Assembly: GCA_012845835.1 (NCBI GenBank)
Contig: JABAKD010000012.1
Coordinates: 1,197,120 to 1,261,119, forward strand
Reading direction: 5' to 3'
Origin: Undaria pinnatifida
Taxonomy: Eukaryota > Sar > Phaeophyceae > Laminariales > Alariaceae
Length of the DNA: 64,000 nucleotides
The notes beneath the pieces are model-generated. The model ran no database searches. It had not been told where the DNA came from and saw only the letters and a program-made list of their open reading frames with translations. Positions within the stretch are counted from its first letter, which is position 1. The number at the start of each line of letters is the position of its first letter. Shown here piece by piece: positions 11,701 to 53,100 of this stretch. Position numbers and translations under genes: made by a program.

Positions 11701-12470
11701 AACACGCTGTATCCCGTTTAATACTGGGGGGGGGGACTGCACGAATTTTAAGCAGGTCGTCCTCAGAAGCGTTGGTACAATTCTTACGGAGAGATGCGTT
11801 TGTCAACACTCACAACTTGAGCTGCACGGGACTTCAATGAATACAAGATTCGGAATCATCCAAAACAGCAGTACCGCCCGTATCGGGCGGGAAAAATCAG
11901 CACATCGCAAAAACAACAGGGACACAAATACCTGGTATACAACAACACCGAATAAACCTTATCAACACGCTGTATGTATCCCGTTTACTACCGAAAGAAA
12001 CAAAAATCCTACACGAACTCTAAGCAGCGTGTCCTCAGAAAGCGTGGGTACAATCGTAAAGGAGACATGCGTTTATCAAATTCAAAACTTGAGCTGCACG
12101 GGATTTCAATGAATAGAAGATTCGGAATCATCCAAAACAGACCCCGTCCGTATCGGGCGGGAAAAATCAGGACATCGCAAAAACAGAGACAAACAACGGC
12201 ACCGAACACCGATGAACGTTGGCAACACGCTGTATCCCGTTTACTACCGAAAGAAAAAAGAATCCTACACGAATTCTAAGCAGCGTGTCCTCAGAAAGCG
12301 TGGGTACAAATGTAAACGAGACATGCGTTTGTCAAGCTCACAACTGGAGCTGCATGGGACTTCAATGAATAGAAGATTCGGATTAATCCAAAGCAGAGAC
12401 CGTCTGTATCGGGCGGGAAAAATCAGGACATCGCAAAAAAAAGAGACACAAACAACGACGCCGACCGAAC
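11701..12470 (+). repeat. ~260-bp unit in three tandem copies
   Basis: Units begin at AACACGCTGTA (11701, 11964, 12224). Each contains CCCGTTTA, CTAAGCAG, CGTCCTCAGAA, GAGATGCGTTT, CTTGAGCTGCACGGGA, TTCAATGAATA.AAGATTCGG and TATCGGGCGGGAAAAATCA. Copies 2 and 3 stay open in one frame (LRKRGY, RFGIIQ, YRAGKIRTSQK). No protein family is recognised. Confidence 0.9.
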
Positions 12471-12841
12471 GTTGTCGCCACGATCAAGGCACTTGTCCCT
12501 CACCCCCGCGCGAAACAAAACGAGCAGAACCGCTTGCTCCGGTGCACCTGAAGTCCCTTGAATGTTTCTCACTCAATGAGCTCGTTACCTCGGCCAAAAA
12601 GGGACAAAACGCAGTATGCAGCAGCCGAAGCGTCTCTACCTGTCAAATGCTATCTCCTCTCCCCTCCCTTATAGCGCCGTTACAGTTGCGCGCCGACGCT
12701 TGGGGGACACGCCACTTGGTGCTAAACTTTGAGCGGCTTTTGCCCGAGTAGCACCACTACTTTTTCAAAGCCGTTTGCCCGCCATTATACAGAGTAAAGC
12801 GCATACGAAACCCTTAGCCTGCAATTCTAATAAGTTCAACA

Positions 12842-42219
<29,378 letters not shown>

Positions 42220-42299
42220 AGCCCCACCCAGTACCAGCACCTAAGGTCAATCACTGCTGTTGACCTGCTAGTGGAGCAAAAAACAATATTGTACAGCTG

Positions 42300-43330
42300 G
42301 CCAGATGCTCTCTCCCGTGAGTAGTAGGTCACTTTTGGTATGAAAAATGGGTGTGCCTAAACCCGAGGCTATGCGCATGTGCCTGATGTCCCGCCTGGTG
42401 TTATCTCCCACTACTGTGGGGTAGACAGAAGCTACGGAAAGGTGACCCTTTTACGAAAATGTCCCTCTCGGTCCTTTTCCTAGGGAGTTCCACGTATATT
42501 TTGTGTGGACGCAAAGGCAGGGGTTGGGGATATTTATGAACGCTAAAAGTGGGTTAGTGAGCTTACTGCGGGCAGCGCACTCAGAGAGCTCCTCTTATTC
42601 CCAAGAAGTACGACTGGTGGCAGCGCGGAACAAAGCACGGGAGAGATGAAGGATGCGTCGGTCGTCCCTGTGCGGCCTCTAGTCGATGTGAGCCTCCATC
42701 CTCTGCAAACCGGGCGAATTCTCGTTGATTCGTTTTTTTTTTTGATGATCTTAGTCTTGGTTGCAACAAACGAAACAACCAAACGAAGTGCTTGGAGACG
42801 TGAGCAGGAGCTTCGTGCAATTCGTGTTGAAGTGCTTTTAGGGCATGGGGGGCATGGCAGGGCATACAGAAGTTCGGTACGGCGTACTTCGATTGTCCTA
42901 TGTCGTCGATGCCCGCTGGTATACCCTTGAGTCTTCTAACGAGTCAGCCGGGCAAGTGTCTCGGGGCATGTTCTTGTGTGGGCGTGGCTGGATTTTCGAG
43001 CTGGAATATCAATAACACACCATCTAATCTACGAACTGCTGCACTGCTGCAGTGTGCTGGTGCGTGCAGGTTTGCTAAATTTCGTTATACCACGATGGGC
43101 GGAAATGTAAAGTCCATTTTGGTATACATATGACTACCAAAATATCTTTACATACGCGTCCAGAATGGTATATTCAGCCGCGAGCTATGTACGAGACTCG
43201 CCCGGTAACATGTTGAATTCAATGTAACAGGCACTTCCTACGTTGTCTCGTGCACGCTTTCGCTGGTACAACCAGTGAGCAGCGCGAGTGCAATGCCTGG
43301 TATATTTTGTCACCTTGACACGGCTATCTA
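42300..43330. other. Intergenic, nothing recognised
   Basis: Upstream of the proposed start of the giant gene. Several short ORFs on both strands, none resembling a family or showing good splice borders. The promoter should lie here, but I see no clear core element. Confidence 0.4.
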
Positions 43331-43337
43331 TCATAGG

Positions 43338-43430
43338 AGTATTCCTCAGCTCCAGAGTGACTGGAGCCTGTCCTGTGACCACGGACTTGATTATTATGCG
43401 AGTTAATGTGAGAACAACAACAACTACGTA
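43338..43430 (-). repeat. Short dispersed repeat with SINE-like tail, copy 1
   Basis: CTCCAGAGTGACTGGAGCCTGTCCTGTGACCACGGACTTG and GCGAGTTAATGTGAGAAC-type blocks are shared with 50378-50460. The CTGTGACCACGG.CTTG core is also the tail of the SINE. It holds an internal hairpin, CTCCAGAGTGACTGGAG. Confidence 0.8.
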
Positions 43431-44405
43431 GCAGTGGAAGGTCGAAGCCTTCTCTTGCATGGTTTGGTGCGAATTGAAAATCAAGCGAAAACTTGACGCA
43501 TTTGATTTTGCGAGCATGGGCCGTTTTCAGCGCGGCAGCAGCGAAGCATGAAATGCAACTACGGGGGGAAAGCGTTGAAACACGATGTGAACTTTACAGC
43601 ATCGGCGACAAGCATCATATTATAGCAGCAGCCGGGCTGCTACGAGAGGGTGTAGTTTAGCTGCAACATACACCGCAAGGAGGTCTTCGACATGCGCGCA
43701 TGATGGATACACTCTACCAAGAAGGTCTTCGACGTACGCGCAACATGATACATACCTGGCACGTATTACCTGGTACAGCAGCAGTGGTACAGAGGACACA
43801 CTGGGCGCCGGAAGGGCTTACTCATATACCATGGTATATGATAGTGCCCCGACGGCTGCTGCTGCTGTTTCATGTTGGCGGTTTGCGGTTGGCCGATGGA
43901 TGCTGCTGTTCAGCGGAAGCCTTACGGCACATAGTACGCCGCTGCTGCCTTGAGTTTCAGCTGCATCATACCACACCAGCAGTGACTACAGGGTACTTGA
44001 ATACTGGGTACAGTACCTGGCATTGAGCGCATTGAGTTCCGTGGGCAGAGTATGGTACGAGCATTATCTTGATTTGAGGATTGATTGCTTTCCGTGATAT
44101 CGCAATGCCATAATAAATGTACCTGCTGCTATGATTTTTCCCGCTGTCGCTCTGGTGTACCGGAGGCAGCAGTACGGCTTTGGATTCGTAACTTTGGCGC
44201 GGCCGCCACCGCTGCTGTGCGATCACGCCGACGATGACCGCGGTACACCTCGCCACCTCTCACCGACCTATGATTTCCAGTAGTGTTCCCTCTTTTGTGC
44301 CGGTTGCCCGCTACGGTATCTGCGAGAGTGCTTGGCGCATGCAGGAAAAAAGGTAATAATGGTGGCCGTATGCGGAGTAGTGCGGGTTGTCGCTGTACTG
44401 CTTGT

Positions 44406-44445
44406 ATTTCCCTCTACAGTGCACAAACCTGCACTATAGAGGGAC
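44406..44445. repeat. Hairpin resembling the GTCCCTCTATAGTGC MITE ends
   Basis: CCCTCTACAGTGC..ACAAACCT..GCACTATAGAGGG: two MITE-like termini almost back to back, perhaps an internally deleted element. Confidence 0.55.
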
Positions 44446-44822
44446 CTCTACTCTGTAATAGTGGGCGCTGTCCTCCCTGTGTGTTCTTTGCATTAAACTG
44501 ATTTTTTTACGCATTCTCCCTTCGCACGTTTGACTTCAACTTTGAGTTTCGAGTCTATAATTTCGAATCTGCTTGGCAACGAACGGCTTGTCCGGAAGAT
44601 TGTTGAGTGTAGAAACTGAAATGAAAACTCCTGCGAGTTAAGCTGGAAAGTAAAAGTGAAGGTAGACACGAAACAAAAAAACTTGGCATTGACGAAGCCG
44701 TAAAATCTAAAACCAACTTTGTCTCGGAGATACCCTAACGGCACTCTTGCGCTTACCGTTCTGCGTTACGCTGACTCTGCTGTGTTTTCATGTTTCAGCG
44801 TTTCAGCATGTGCTGCTCATGA

Positions 44823-44995
44823 CAGTGGGTACCCCGATTTAAGAGCGCCGGCAGTAAGAACGTTCGCGGTCAACTCGACGTGTTTCGCCTATACTAAAAT
44901 TTATTCACTACCCATTACAGGTAACCATGATGTGGTTAAGAGCGCTCGTTTGTTTGTTCCGGACACGGACTGCTCTTAAATCGGGGTACCCACTG
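44823..44995. mobile_element. MITE-like element with perfect 24-bp terminal inverted repeats
   Basis: Left end 44823-44846 (CAGTGGGTACCCCGATTTAAG...) is the exact reverse complement of 44972-44995. The interior is 125 bp with no ORF. A diverged relative lies at 63103-63287. No target-site duplication is obvious. It is presumably mobilised in trans by a DNA transposon. Confidence 0.9.
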
Positions 44996-45289
44996 CTGTG
45001 GTAGCCCTTTTGGGACCCAGATACAATTACACCAGCGACCTAAAAACAGTACCCGGGGTAAAACAATACCAGGTACGTAGTACCATACCAGGTATGTCTA
45101 GAAACGACTTCGTGGGCAGGGGAAGTTTCCAGGAAGATTCAATATTTACAGGATTTTTAGTCGCTATTAGTGCGAGGAGGAAAATCGTGGTCCGCAGTTC
45201 GGAGATCATGGTCCACACGAATCGGAACAATGAAAACAAAATGAAAGCGGCACGGCCGCGTTTCTCGCCCCTCTCTGCCCGGTTTTGAG

Positions 45290-45480
45290 GTCAGGGTTTA
45301 GGGTTGGGGTTAGGGGTTGGGTTCGGGGTTGGGTTGGATTGGGTCTCCGCCCGAGTGCCTTCATCCCATCCCATGGTCGGAAGTGGTTCCTATTACTAAT
45401 GATAGCACCAACAATCGTGGCAACCAGTAGCCCGACCCGAGGAAGATGTCCAATCTTAGTACGTAAGGTTCTAGGAGTCC
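45290..45480 (+). repeat. Dispersed repeat with telomere-like start, copy 2
   Basis: GGGTTTAGGGTTGGGGTTAG, then the same downstream blocks as copy 1 at 26455-26615. Confidence 0.75.
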
Positions 45481-46334
45481 TCCCGAAAATCGAGGATTGA
45501 TTGAGGTCTCAACAACCCAAATCGAAGGATTTATTTATTTATTCATTATCCTCCGGCGGATGGGGAAATTAAAGCACACTTCCCGAGTCGCACTTCCACG
45601 TATTTTCATAGGAATTTACTGCTGGGAGCGCCTTGCAGCGTGGGTAGGCGCAATTCGATGCGAGTCGACGAGGCAAGCAAGGGGTGAAGCCTGAGATCTT
45701 CTCGCGATACAAATGAAAGCACGGACCTTAGTCGGGAGGGGCGAGAAGAGCCTGCTTTTTGTGACTCTGGATCTGAGTTACGTCAAGGGAGGAGAATGAG
45801 AGAATAAAAAGAGCGAAGGTAATAGTTGGGAGGGGCAATGATAGAAATAAAAAATTACTGACAAAAGTATCATGATGAAGATGAAAAAAACTGACAAAAG
45901 TATCACGATGCTGGGCGCGTGTCGTATGCGTCACCTTACGTTGCACTATGATATGTACACATCCCCGAACCAAACAGCAGCCCGGGCTGCTTCATGACTC
46001 CGATGCCGTAACCGCCAACAGTCTGCTCACGCTTTTTTTTTTTCTCCCCTTCTGACTCTTTGAGATTCCTAACGGTTGCAAAGACATTCGACTAGACTAA
46101 TAGTTCATTCCGGTATCATGATACTGATCGTGATACAATATTCGCCGGTTCTGTGATACCGAGGTCAAACGATTGAAACCCGACGCTTTCAGTAGAAAGC
46201 AGAGGAATGGTTGACGCCAGTTGATTGAAACCAGACGTGTTCAGTAATGTTCAGAGGTATTAACTGTGTGTGCTCATAAAGTCTGTTCACGTCGAATGGT
46301 TGAAACTAAACATGAACCGAAAATTGGCTCCAAG

Positions 46335-46418
46335 CTCCGAGTTTACAGTAGTACTGCTGTGCTGCTGCTGTATTGCTCCGAGTTTACAGTAGTACTGCTG
46401 TGCTGCTGCTGTATTGGT
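46335..46418. repeat. 42-bp tandem duplication
   Basis: GCTCCGAGTTTACAGTAGTA CTGCTG.. occurs twice with no visible differences, so it is recent. Confidence 0.9.
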
Positions 46419-46779
46419 AACATTATACCATTACCTGGTATCGTTGACTGAAGAACAAGGACCTGAAAGGGAGAGTCACTCCCGAGTCCTGACCCTTTGC
46501 ACCGTACGATCGTACCCAACCCCTCCATCAACTGGAAGGTAGGGGTGCCGTACGGAACTGAATAAGTTTTGCACACGGGACAGATCAATATCGAGACCTT
46601 CTCTCGCGTTTGGCTTGTAACCACGATGTGCGTGTTCTTCGCGTTAAATTTTGCACCCATCTACCACATCCGGCACAACTAATGTCGGTGCCGATGCCTC
46701 CTAGAGAGACGAGCTGTGGTCACAAACTACAAGACAGAGAGACATCGTAATGTATATGGTACCAGGTACTAATAGTATC

Positions 46780-47090
46780 GGTCGCCCCGGTGGCGTATCA
46801 GGTTGTCCTCGAGCCTGGTATAGGTCAGTTTCGTGAGTTCGAGCCCCGCCGAGTGCATACTCGTATAAATTCGTTGGGACTTTTTCTCGTGGACAAATTG
46901 ATTTGCGGAAAGCGCGAGAGCGTGAGTTAGCAACATTCGATGAACAATCGACGAGCAGTGGGATTGCTGAACCCTATGCGCGATAAAAATTGAAGGCAAG
47001 AACCGGGGAGGACAAGGGATGACACCTGTGACCACGGCTTGTCCAGAAGCTGGAAAGTGAAAGTGTGCTAAAAAAAAAAAAAAAAAAAAA
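46780..47090 (+). mobile_element. tRNA-derived SINE, copy C
   Basis: Full-length copy with the GGTCGCCCCGGTGGCGTATC head and GTGAGTTCGAGCCCC, ending in a run of ~20 A. The long pure A tail suggests this is the youngest of the four copies. Confidence 0.95.
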
Positions 47091-47136
47091 GTACGCCGCC
47101 GACTGGTTCTTTAGTTGGCTAGGTACTGCTTGCGAG

Positions 47137-47225
47137 CTGTAATTTGCGGAGTTATGTATCTTAGCATCTGACTGGCGCGTTTGTGGCTCGACGCGTTATA
47201 CGAAGTATGGTGTTTAATACCGCTA
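47137..47225 (+). repeat. Dispersed repeat, copy 2 (partners 6329-6414, 61487-61576)
   Basis: TCTTAGCATCTGACTGGCGCG, TTTGTGGCTCGACGCGTTATA and CGAAGTATGGTGTTTAATACC are almost identical to 61487-61576. Confidence 0.85.
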
Positions 47226-47399
47226 TAAATGACAAAGTAAGGGCCGTTCCTAACGAACAAATTAAATGTCAGCAATCGTGACAAAAAGAAACGTGACATT
47301 TTGTGGTGTTTGTGCCGGGAATCCGGACTTTGAACGGTTTTGACATTTTCCATACAAATTGAAGTCAAGATTCCTGACAAAAATACTTGATTTAAGATA

Positions 47400-48045
47400 T
47401 TTCAAGGACGTCAGCCGTGAGTTCGACGCATTTCAGGTCAATACTCATCTTTGAAAGCTACTTGTAAGTTTGTTTTTTGAACGAGACATTTCAGAATTTC
47501 AAATTGTGGGGAGTCCTGACATTTTTGTCGGGATTCGTGGTTGTTTGCGTTCGTCAGGAACAGCCAAAGTCGGTTATTTGGCTTTTCCTCCGCCACCCGC
47601 GTCGCATTAAAATAGTTAGCCGTGAACCTTCGCCGCGGCAGTAGACCTTGCCACTTGTCGATACTATGGTTGGCTATGCACTAAACGAAGATAACTATAT
47701 TGAAAAACCTGAAAATTACCATTTACGCACACAGCTGTGAAATCGAATTTTTAATCAAAACTCATCGTCGCAAGCTGTGTGTGGTACTCCGAAAGCGCGT
47801 ATTACTGGGCGTATGTCCTCACTAGGTTTATACGTCGCGCCCCCCCTTAACTGTATGATAAAATATGAACATACTGCTGTACACTCCGGCTGTGAGATTG
47901 AAGATTTAGTCGAAACTCATATTTTCAAGCTGTGTGTGATACTCCGATCGCGCGTGTCACTGGGTGTGTGTCCTGGTTATTACAGGTCGGCGACTCCCCG
48001 TAGAAGTGCAGTGTAGTTTGTACCAGGTTTCAACAGGGTGATGTT
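47400..48045 (+). repeat. Three copies of the 'GTGAGATCGAA' family
   Basis: Copies at 47405-47465 (short), 47725-47815 and 47875-48045 (long, matching 21950-22110). The last two are adjacent and share GCTGTGTGTG.TACTCCGA and CGCGCGT.T.ACTGGG.GT.TGTCC. Confidence 0.8.
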
Positions 48046-48099
48046 AATCAATCTGTACGTGGAAACTATTAAAGCTGTTGTTGAGGGGGACGAAGCCTG

Positions 48100-49840
48100 A
48101 CAGCTCTGGACTGCACCAGTTTATTTTGTGTATCCTGTAGTCGTATGACCGGTGAGGGGAGGGCGGGGAGGGGGAGAGGTAAATGGCGCACTTTTTTTTA
48201 CATCCTGTAGTCGTATGATCGGTGAGGGGAGGGCGCGGGGGGGGGGGGGAGTTAATGGCGGGATTTTTTTCAACTTTTTCAGGTCGTGTAAATAAATAGG
48301 AGCTTACTGCACGCGTGGTGCTAGGTCTGGGCGATGGTGGGGGCGGCGGGGAGGGGGAGGGGAGAGGTGGGTTAATTATGACTTGAAGACCATATAAGTG
48401 AATTGGAGCTACTGCATGAATGCTGACTCGAAGGGTAAAGAGAGTAAATCACATGTCCGGTAGTGTTTATAAACTCTAGCGGATTTCGATTTTTGGTGGG
48501 GCGGCGGGGTAGGGAGGGGGGTGGGGGGTGGGGACGGAGGTAGATGGGAGAAAAATATGCTACCTGCATGCTAAATGCAGATGCCCAATGTTTCAAAAAT
48601 AAGCTACGGGGTGGATGGGAGCAAAACGTACGTGGTGTTGTTTTCACGTTAATGTTAGTGCTTTTTATTTTCGTACAAAATGGGTACTACGAATGGCACT
48701 TCCGGTGATAACTACCAGGTATATATGAGCCGTAGAATGTGCGTGTGTTGTTCACCTTAAAGTGAAGTGTCCATCCTCCTAGAGCATGATTGATTGGGTT
48801 GGTTATAGTCATGTCATGGACATTGTCGAATACGTCGCGAGGTGCCCGCTCTCTCCAGCCCACGCACAGCTGTCCTACCGCTGGGTGTTGAACCATATTC
48901 GAGTACTGAATACCTACGATCCGTTGGCCCAGGTTTGTTGCTAGTTTGGGGGGGTCTTGGATCCTCTTCGAGATCCTGGAGGGCTGTATAGACCAAAGGT
49001 ATCGGTTGGCGGTCTTATGTAGGGCCGTCGAGACCTCTGTAACCTATGTGGACGTATTGTACTACAATGTACTTTTACTGTGGAGAGGTCCTTGACAGCG
49101 TGCCGCCAACCGACATCTTTGGTATAGGCGGTGGCCCAGCTTCATTCAAATGGTTATAATATGATCGAAGTGTCACACGCAGCTTGCACATACAACGAGT
49201 TTTGATCAGAATGCTTTTTGGTCGATCTCACGGCGTCGGTGTTTTTTTTCTTCACTTTTTAAAAATATACTGGTATTAAACAACGCTACTCGTATCGCTA
49301 GAAGCTCGCGCAGCAGAATGACAAGTCTGAGTAAGGCGGTATCACTATATAAGGCGGTCAATTTCCTTGGTGCGACTAGGGAATGGCAATCATAACCTGA
49401 AACGAATAAGGCGGCTTCCCTCTATAAGGCGGTCATGTTGCTCTTGCACACCACCGCCGCACTTTAGGATCCCTACCACTGTGTCAACTTGTGTGCCTTG
49501 GTGATGGGTGGACGTTCCAGGCGTCTCCAGAGGAGTGCCATGTTTTTGGCGCCGTCAAGGTTGAAACTTGTTTTTGCTTGTGAATGTCGTACTTTACTTT
49601 AATTTAAACCTTGTCCCTGAGCCCGACCGCCGGGGAATTGTAAACTCCAGAGTGTCGAGGGCGCAGCTACTTGCAACCCCAGAACTGCAGCACTAGCCGC
49701 AAGCCACACGATTACGGTTCGCGCTCACGCGTTTACGGCCTCCGGATGGGATCAGGCCCCAACCCAACCAGAAAGAAGCCTACGCCCTAACCTAGCGCCT
49801 AAATTACAGGGGGTGGGATTAGAGTTGGCCAATCAAAATG
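48100..49840. other. Intergenic region upstream of the VAP-like gene
   Basis: 48140-48540 holds three imperfect repeats of GTCGTATGA.CGGTGAGGGGAGGGCG followed by G-rich runs. 49150-49235 is a reverse copy of the GTGAGATCGAA family. 49325-49440 is a reverse copy of the CCGCCTTA element. No exon recognised. The ORF at 48814-48996 on the minus strand has no family signature. Confidence 0.5.
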
Positions 49841-50141
49841 GTGGTGTGGTGTGTTGAGGTTGGTTCGACAACGGCTTTCGCCTGCGAACACGAAAACCCT
49901 AATGATAGCGCGTGGCTTGCAATTTGGTGCTGCAGTTGTAGGATGGCGAGGAGGTCTAGTCGACTGTCAATCCTTCGAAAACTGCAGCCGCTTTTTTTGT
50001 GAGGACGAATTACTTGGAATCAGTACAGGATACGTTTTTTTCGGTAGGAGAAGGATTATCATCAAGCAAGGAGCAATTTTGAAAACTGTTTCTCACCATC
50101 GCGTGTTTTGGTTCGTCCGCTGGCCCGTTTCGACTATATGC

Positions 50142-53100
50142 ATGTTGCTTGGTATGCCTCAGATTACACCGGAGACACTCGTGTTCGATCTCTTCCCCAA
50201 CTCGCAGCCCGGGTGCCCCTTGTACATCAACAACTCTTCCGAGGTCACTATCGCCTTCAAGGTGCGTACGTGCTCGTCACTCACCATGCATTTTCATTTG
50301 TTTTGGCTGATGCATGACTTGCTTCAGCTATGATGTATGCGTGTACCACTTTTGGTTTGTTTTATTTTTTCCCTGGAGTACCCCTCCGCTCCAGAGTGAC
50401 TGGAGCCTGTCCTGTGACCACGGACTTGTTTGTACGAGTTAATGTGAGAACGACAACCAGGTGCAGTGCGTAAGGTATACAAGGGGCGTAGCATGCCTCA
50501 GATCTGCTTTCGTCCTTGTTTACAGTACGAAACGAAGCACGAAAATGGCAGAATCTCGGCCTTTCAGTCGGGCGCTCCTGTGTCACGACTTGTTCGTGTG
50601 AAGCTCTGTATCAGTGTGTAGACAAGGCAACAGCACATCTGGAACGAGAGGCCAAGAATCAAACGTGGGTGTTTTTTCCCCCTTTTTTGTTTTTTAGCTC
50701 ATGCTACTATTCATAGCAACAGATCTCCGTGCTAACCGAGTTTGGTACCCTGTTTTTTTTTCCCAGAGTATACCCCCTCCTTTTAGTAGACACCCCCACG
50801 GTAGGTAGTATGTTAGTAAATCATCCGTGCACGCGAAATAACGGCAAAGACCCGTCTGATATGAATTTGACGCTTCGACCTCGATAGGGTTTCAACTGTT
50901 TTGCTTGTCTTTGGCGGGATTGGGGGATGCAGGTGAAGACGACCGAGCCACGGCGGTACCTTGTTCGACCAAACCAGGGGATGGTAGCCCCGGGAAAGAC
51001 GGGACCGGTGAACGTCTACCTCATTGAGAAGGAGTGCAAGTGAGTCTCACATAGTGATAGTCCCTCTGTAGTGCCGGCTGAGTAGTGCCGGTTCCCCTAT
51101 AGTGCCGTTTCCCCGCTATAGTGCTTGTGAAATCGCTTGACACATATGGGAACGACCCGGTAGTGGCGGTCTGCGGAGAAGCGCCGGTTGCCGCTATAGT
51201 GCTATTGTTTTTTCAGGCGGCGCATACCGGCACGGTAGAGGGACCAGCCCTGTGTGCGAAAAACACACTGGTACTTGGCTTCGTGTCCAAGGAACGCGAG
51301 TTTTATTTTTCACACCGCACCGACAATAGGGACCGATTTCAAGCTGGCTGAACCCGAATCTATGACGCCGAATCTACGACGCCGATTCTACAACCGCCGA
51401 CCGAGATCTACGATTCTTTAGAGCCCCAAAAGCCATCCCTATACTAATCCCAAGTATTTTTTTTTTTTCAAGAAGGGCTTCCGGTTGTAACGGGGTTAAC
51501 CAACGCGCTCAAGTTGACCACAGTTGCTAGTATCCTGCTGCGCGAGCTCCTGGCGGCAGCTAATACGTTTTAGTACTATTACATGCGGTGGTAGGTGGTG
51601 GTGGTAGCTAGTAGTAGTTTAGTTGGTAGTTTCAGTCTGCAGTTTTGTTTTGGTGCTTGTGCAATAAGTTTTTGGACTGGCTATCATGGTGGGACCCCGA
51701 CTGAGTTTTTGTTCGGTGCGGTGTTCCTAGACACCTAACTGTACACTCCCCGATGGCCTATTAACAATGGGTTCACCTCGTACTACTACGGCCGATGCCG
51801 CTGGCTCGGTCCCCTCCCGAGTGCATACTCGTGCTGGTAGGGACTTGTCCTATTTATAGTGCAAGAATTGACTCTGGGAAAGCGCGAGAGCGAGAGTTAG
51901 TAAAATTCGAACCTTCGGCAAGCTAAAAATAAAGGCACGTACCGGGTGGGAGAAGGGACGACACCTGTGACCACGGCTTGGTCCAGAAGCTGGCAAGTAA
52001 AAGTGTGATTAAAAGAACGAACAACAACTCCGTGTGCCTTTTTTGACCGCGGGCATGATGTGAGATCAACAACAACAATAACAACAACAACAACGACAAC
52101 AACAACTGTAGCTATCTGTGGACCTATGACTGATGCTCTACCCTGCCCGTTTTTTTTTATGGGCTGAATGTGCGCGCAGTGTTTTGCTTCAGTCGCCAGC
52201 AACCTTGGACAAAGTGACGGATAAGTTCTTGGTGCAGAGCGTCGCCCTAGGCGATACGGAGTCGGCGATGATTTCGTCCGTTGCCACCAGCAAGCAAGCA
52301 GAGGCGGTGAGCAAGAAAAGGGCAGGGGAGGGGGGCGGGCGTTCCAAAAAAAGCGCGTTATCCACGTGGTGTTGGTGTTGGTGATTGTTATAGTGCATGT
52401 CGATGTTGGTGTTGGTATTGGTAATGGTGATGCTTTGGTGGTGAAATGGAGTTGGCACTGATATCGCCGTTGCAACGAGCAAGCAAGCAGAGCCGGTGAG
52501 CTGAACACGGCCAAGCAGTGGGCGTGGTTTCCGCGGAAGGCGTTGTCCAAATGGTGTTGGTGGTGTTGGTGAGTGTGATGGTTGCGTTGTTGTTGGCATT
52601 GGTGGTATTGTGGTGTTGTTGCTGGTGTGGCTGGTGTGCGTGTTTGTGGTTGTGATGGTGTTGGTGGTGTTTGTGACTGTGATGATGGTGTTGTTGGTGT
52701 TGGTGCTGGTGCTGATGGTTTTGGCTGTGCTAGCGGTGTCGGTTGCGGTGGTAGTGGTGGTGTTCGGCGCTGACATCGTCCGTTCCCTTGAGCAAGCAAG
52801 CAAAGGCGGCGAGCAGAACATGCCTAGGGGGAAGAGGGGGGTTGCCGCAGGAAGCGCTGTATCGGTTGTGTTGATTTGTTGGTGTTTGTGATGGTGGTGA
52901 TTGTATTCTTGGTGTTGGTGACGGTGTTAGTGATGGTGATGATGTTGATGTTGGTGGTGTGGTCTTGTTGTTGGCGTTGGTGGTGATGGTGTTGGTGGTG
53001 ATTGTGTGGCGATTTGGCGTCGGCGCTGATATCGTGAGTTGCCACGAGCAGGCATGCACCGGTGGTGAGCAGAACTCGACCAGGGGGGTGGAAGAGATTG

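Noticed and set aside
47195-47210. loxP-like TTATACGAAGTAT (also at 61.55 kb)
   Set aside because: Only one half-site with no inverted partner or 8-bp spacer; part of a dispersed native repeat.
48814-48996. 60-residue ORF on the minus strand
   Set aside because: No splice context or recognisable motif.
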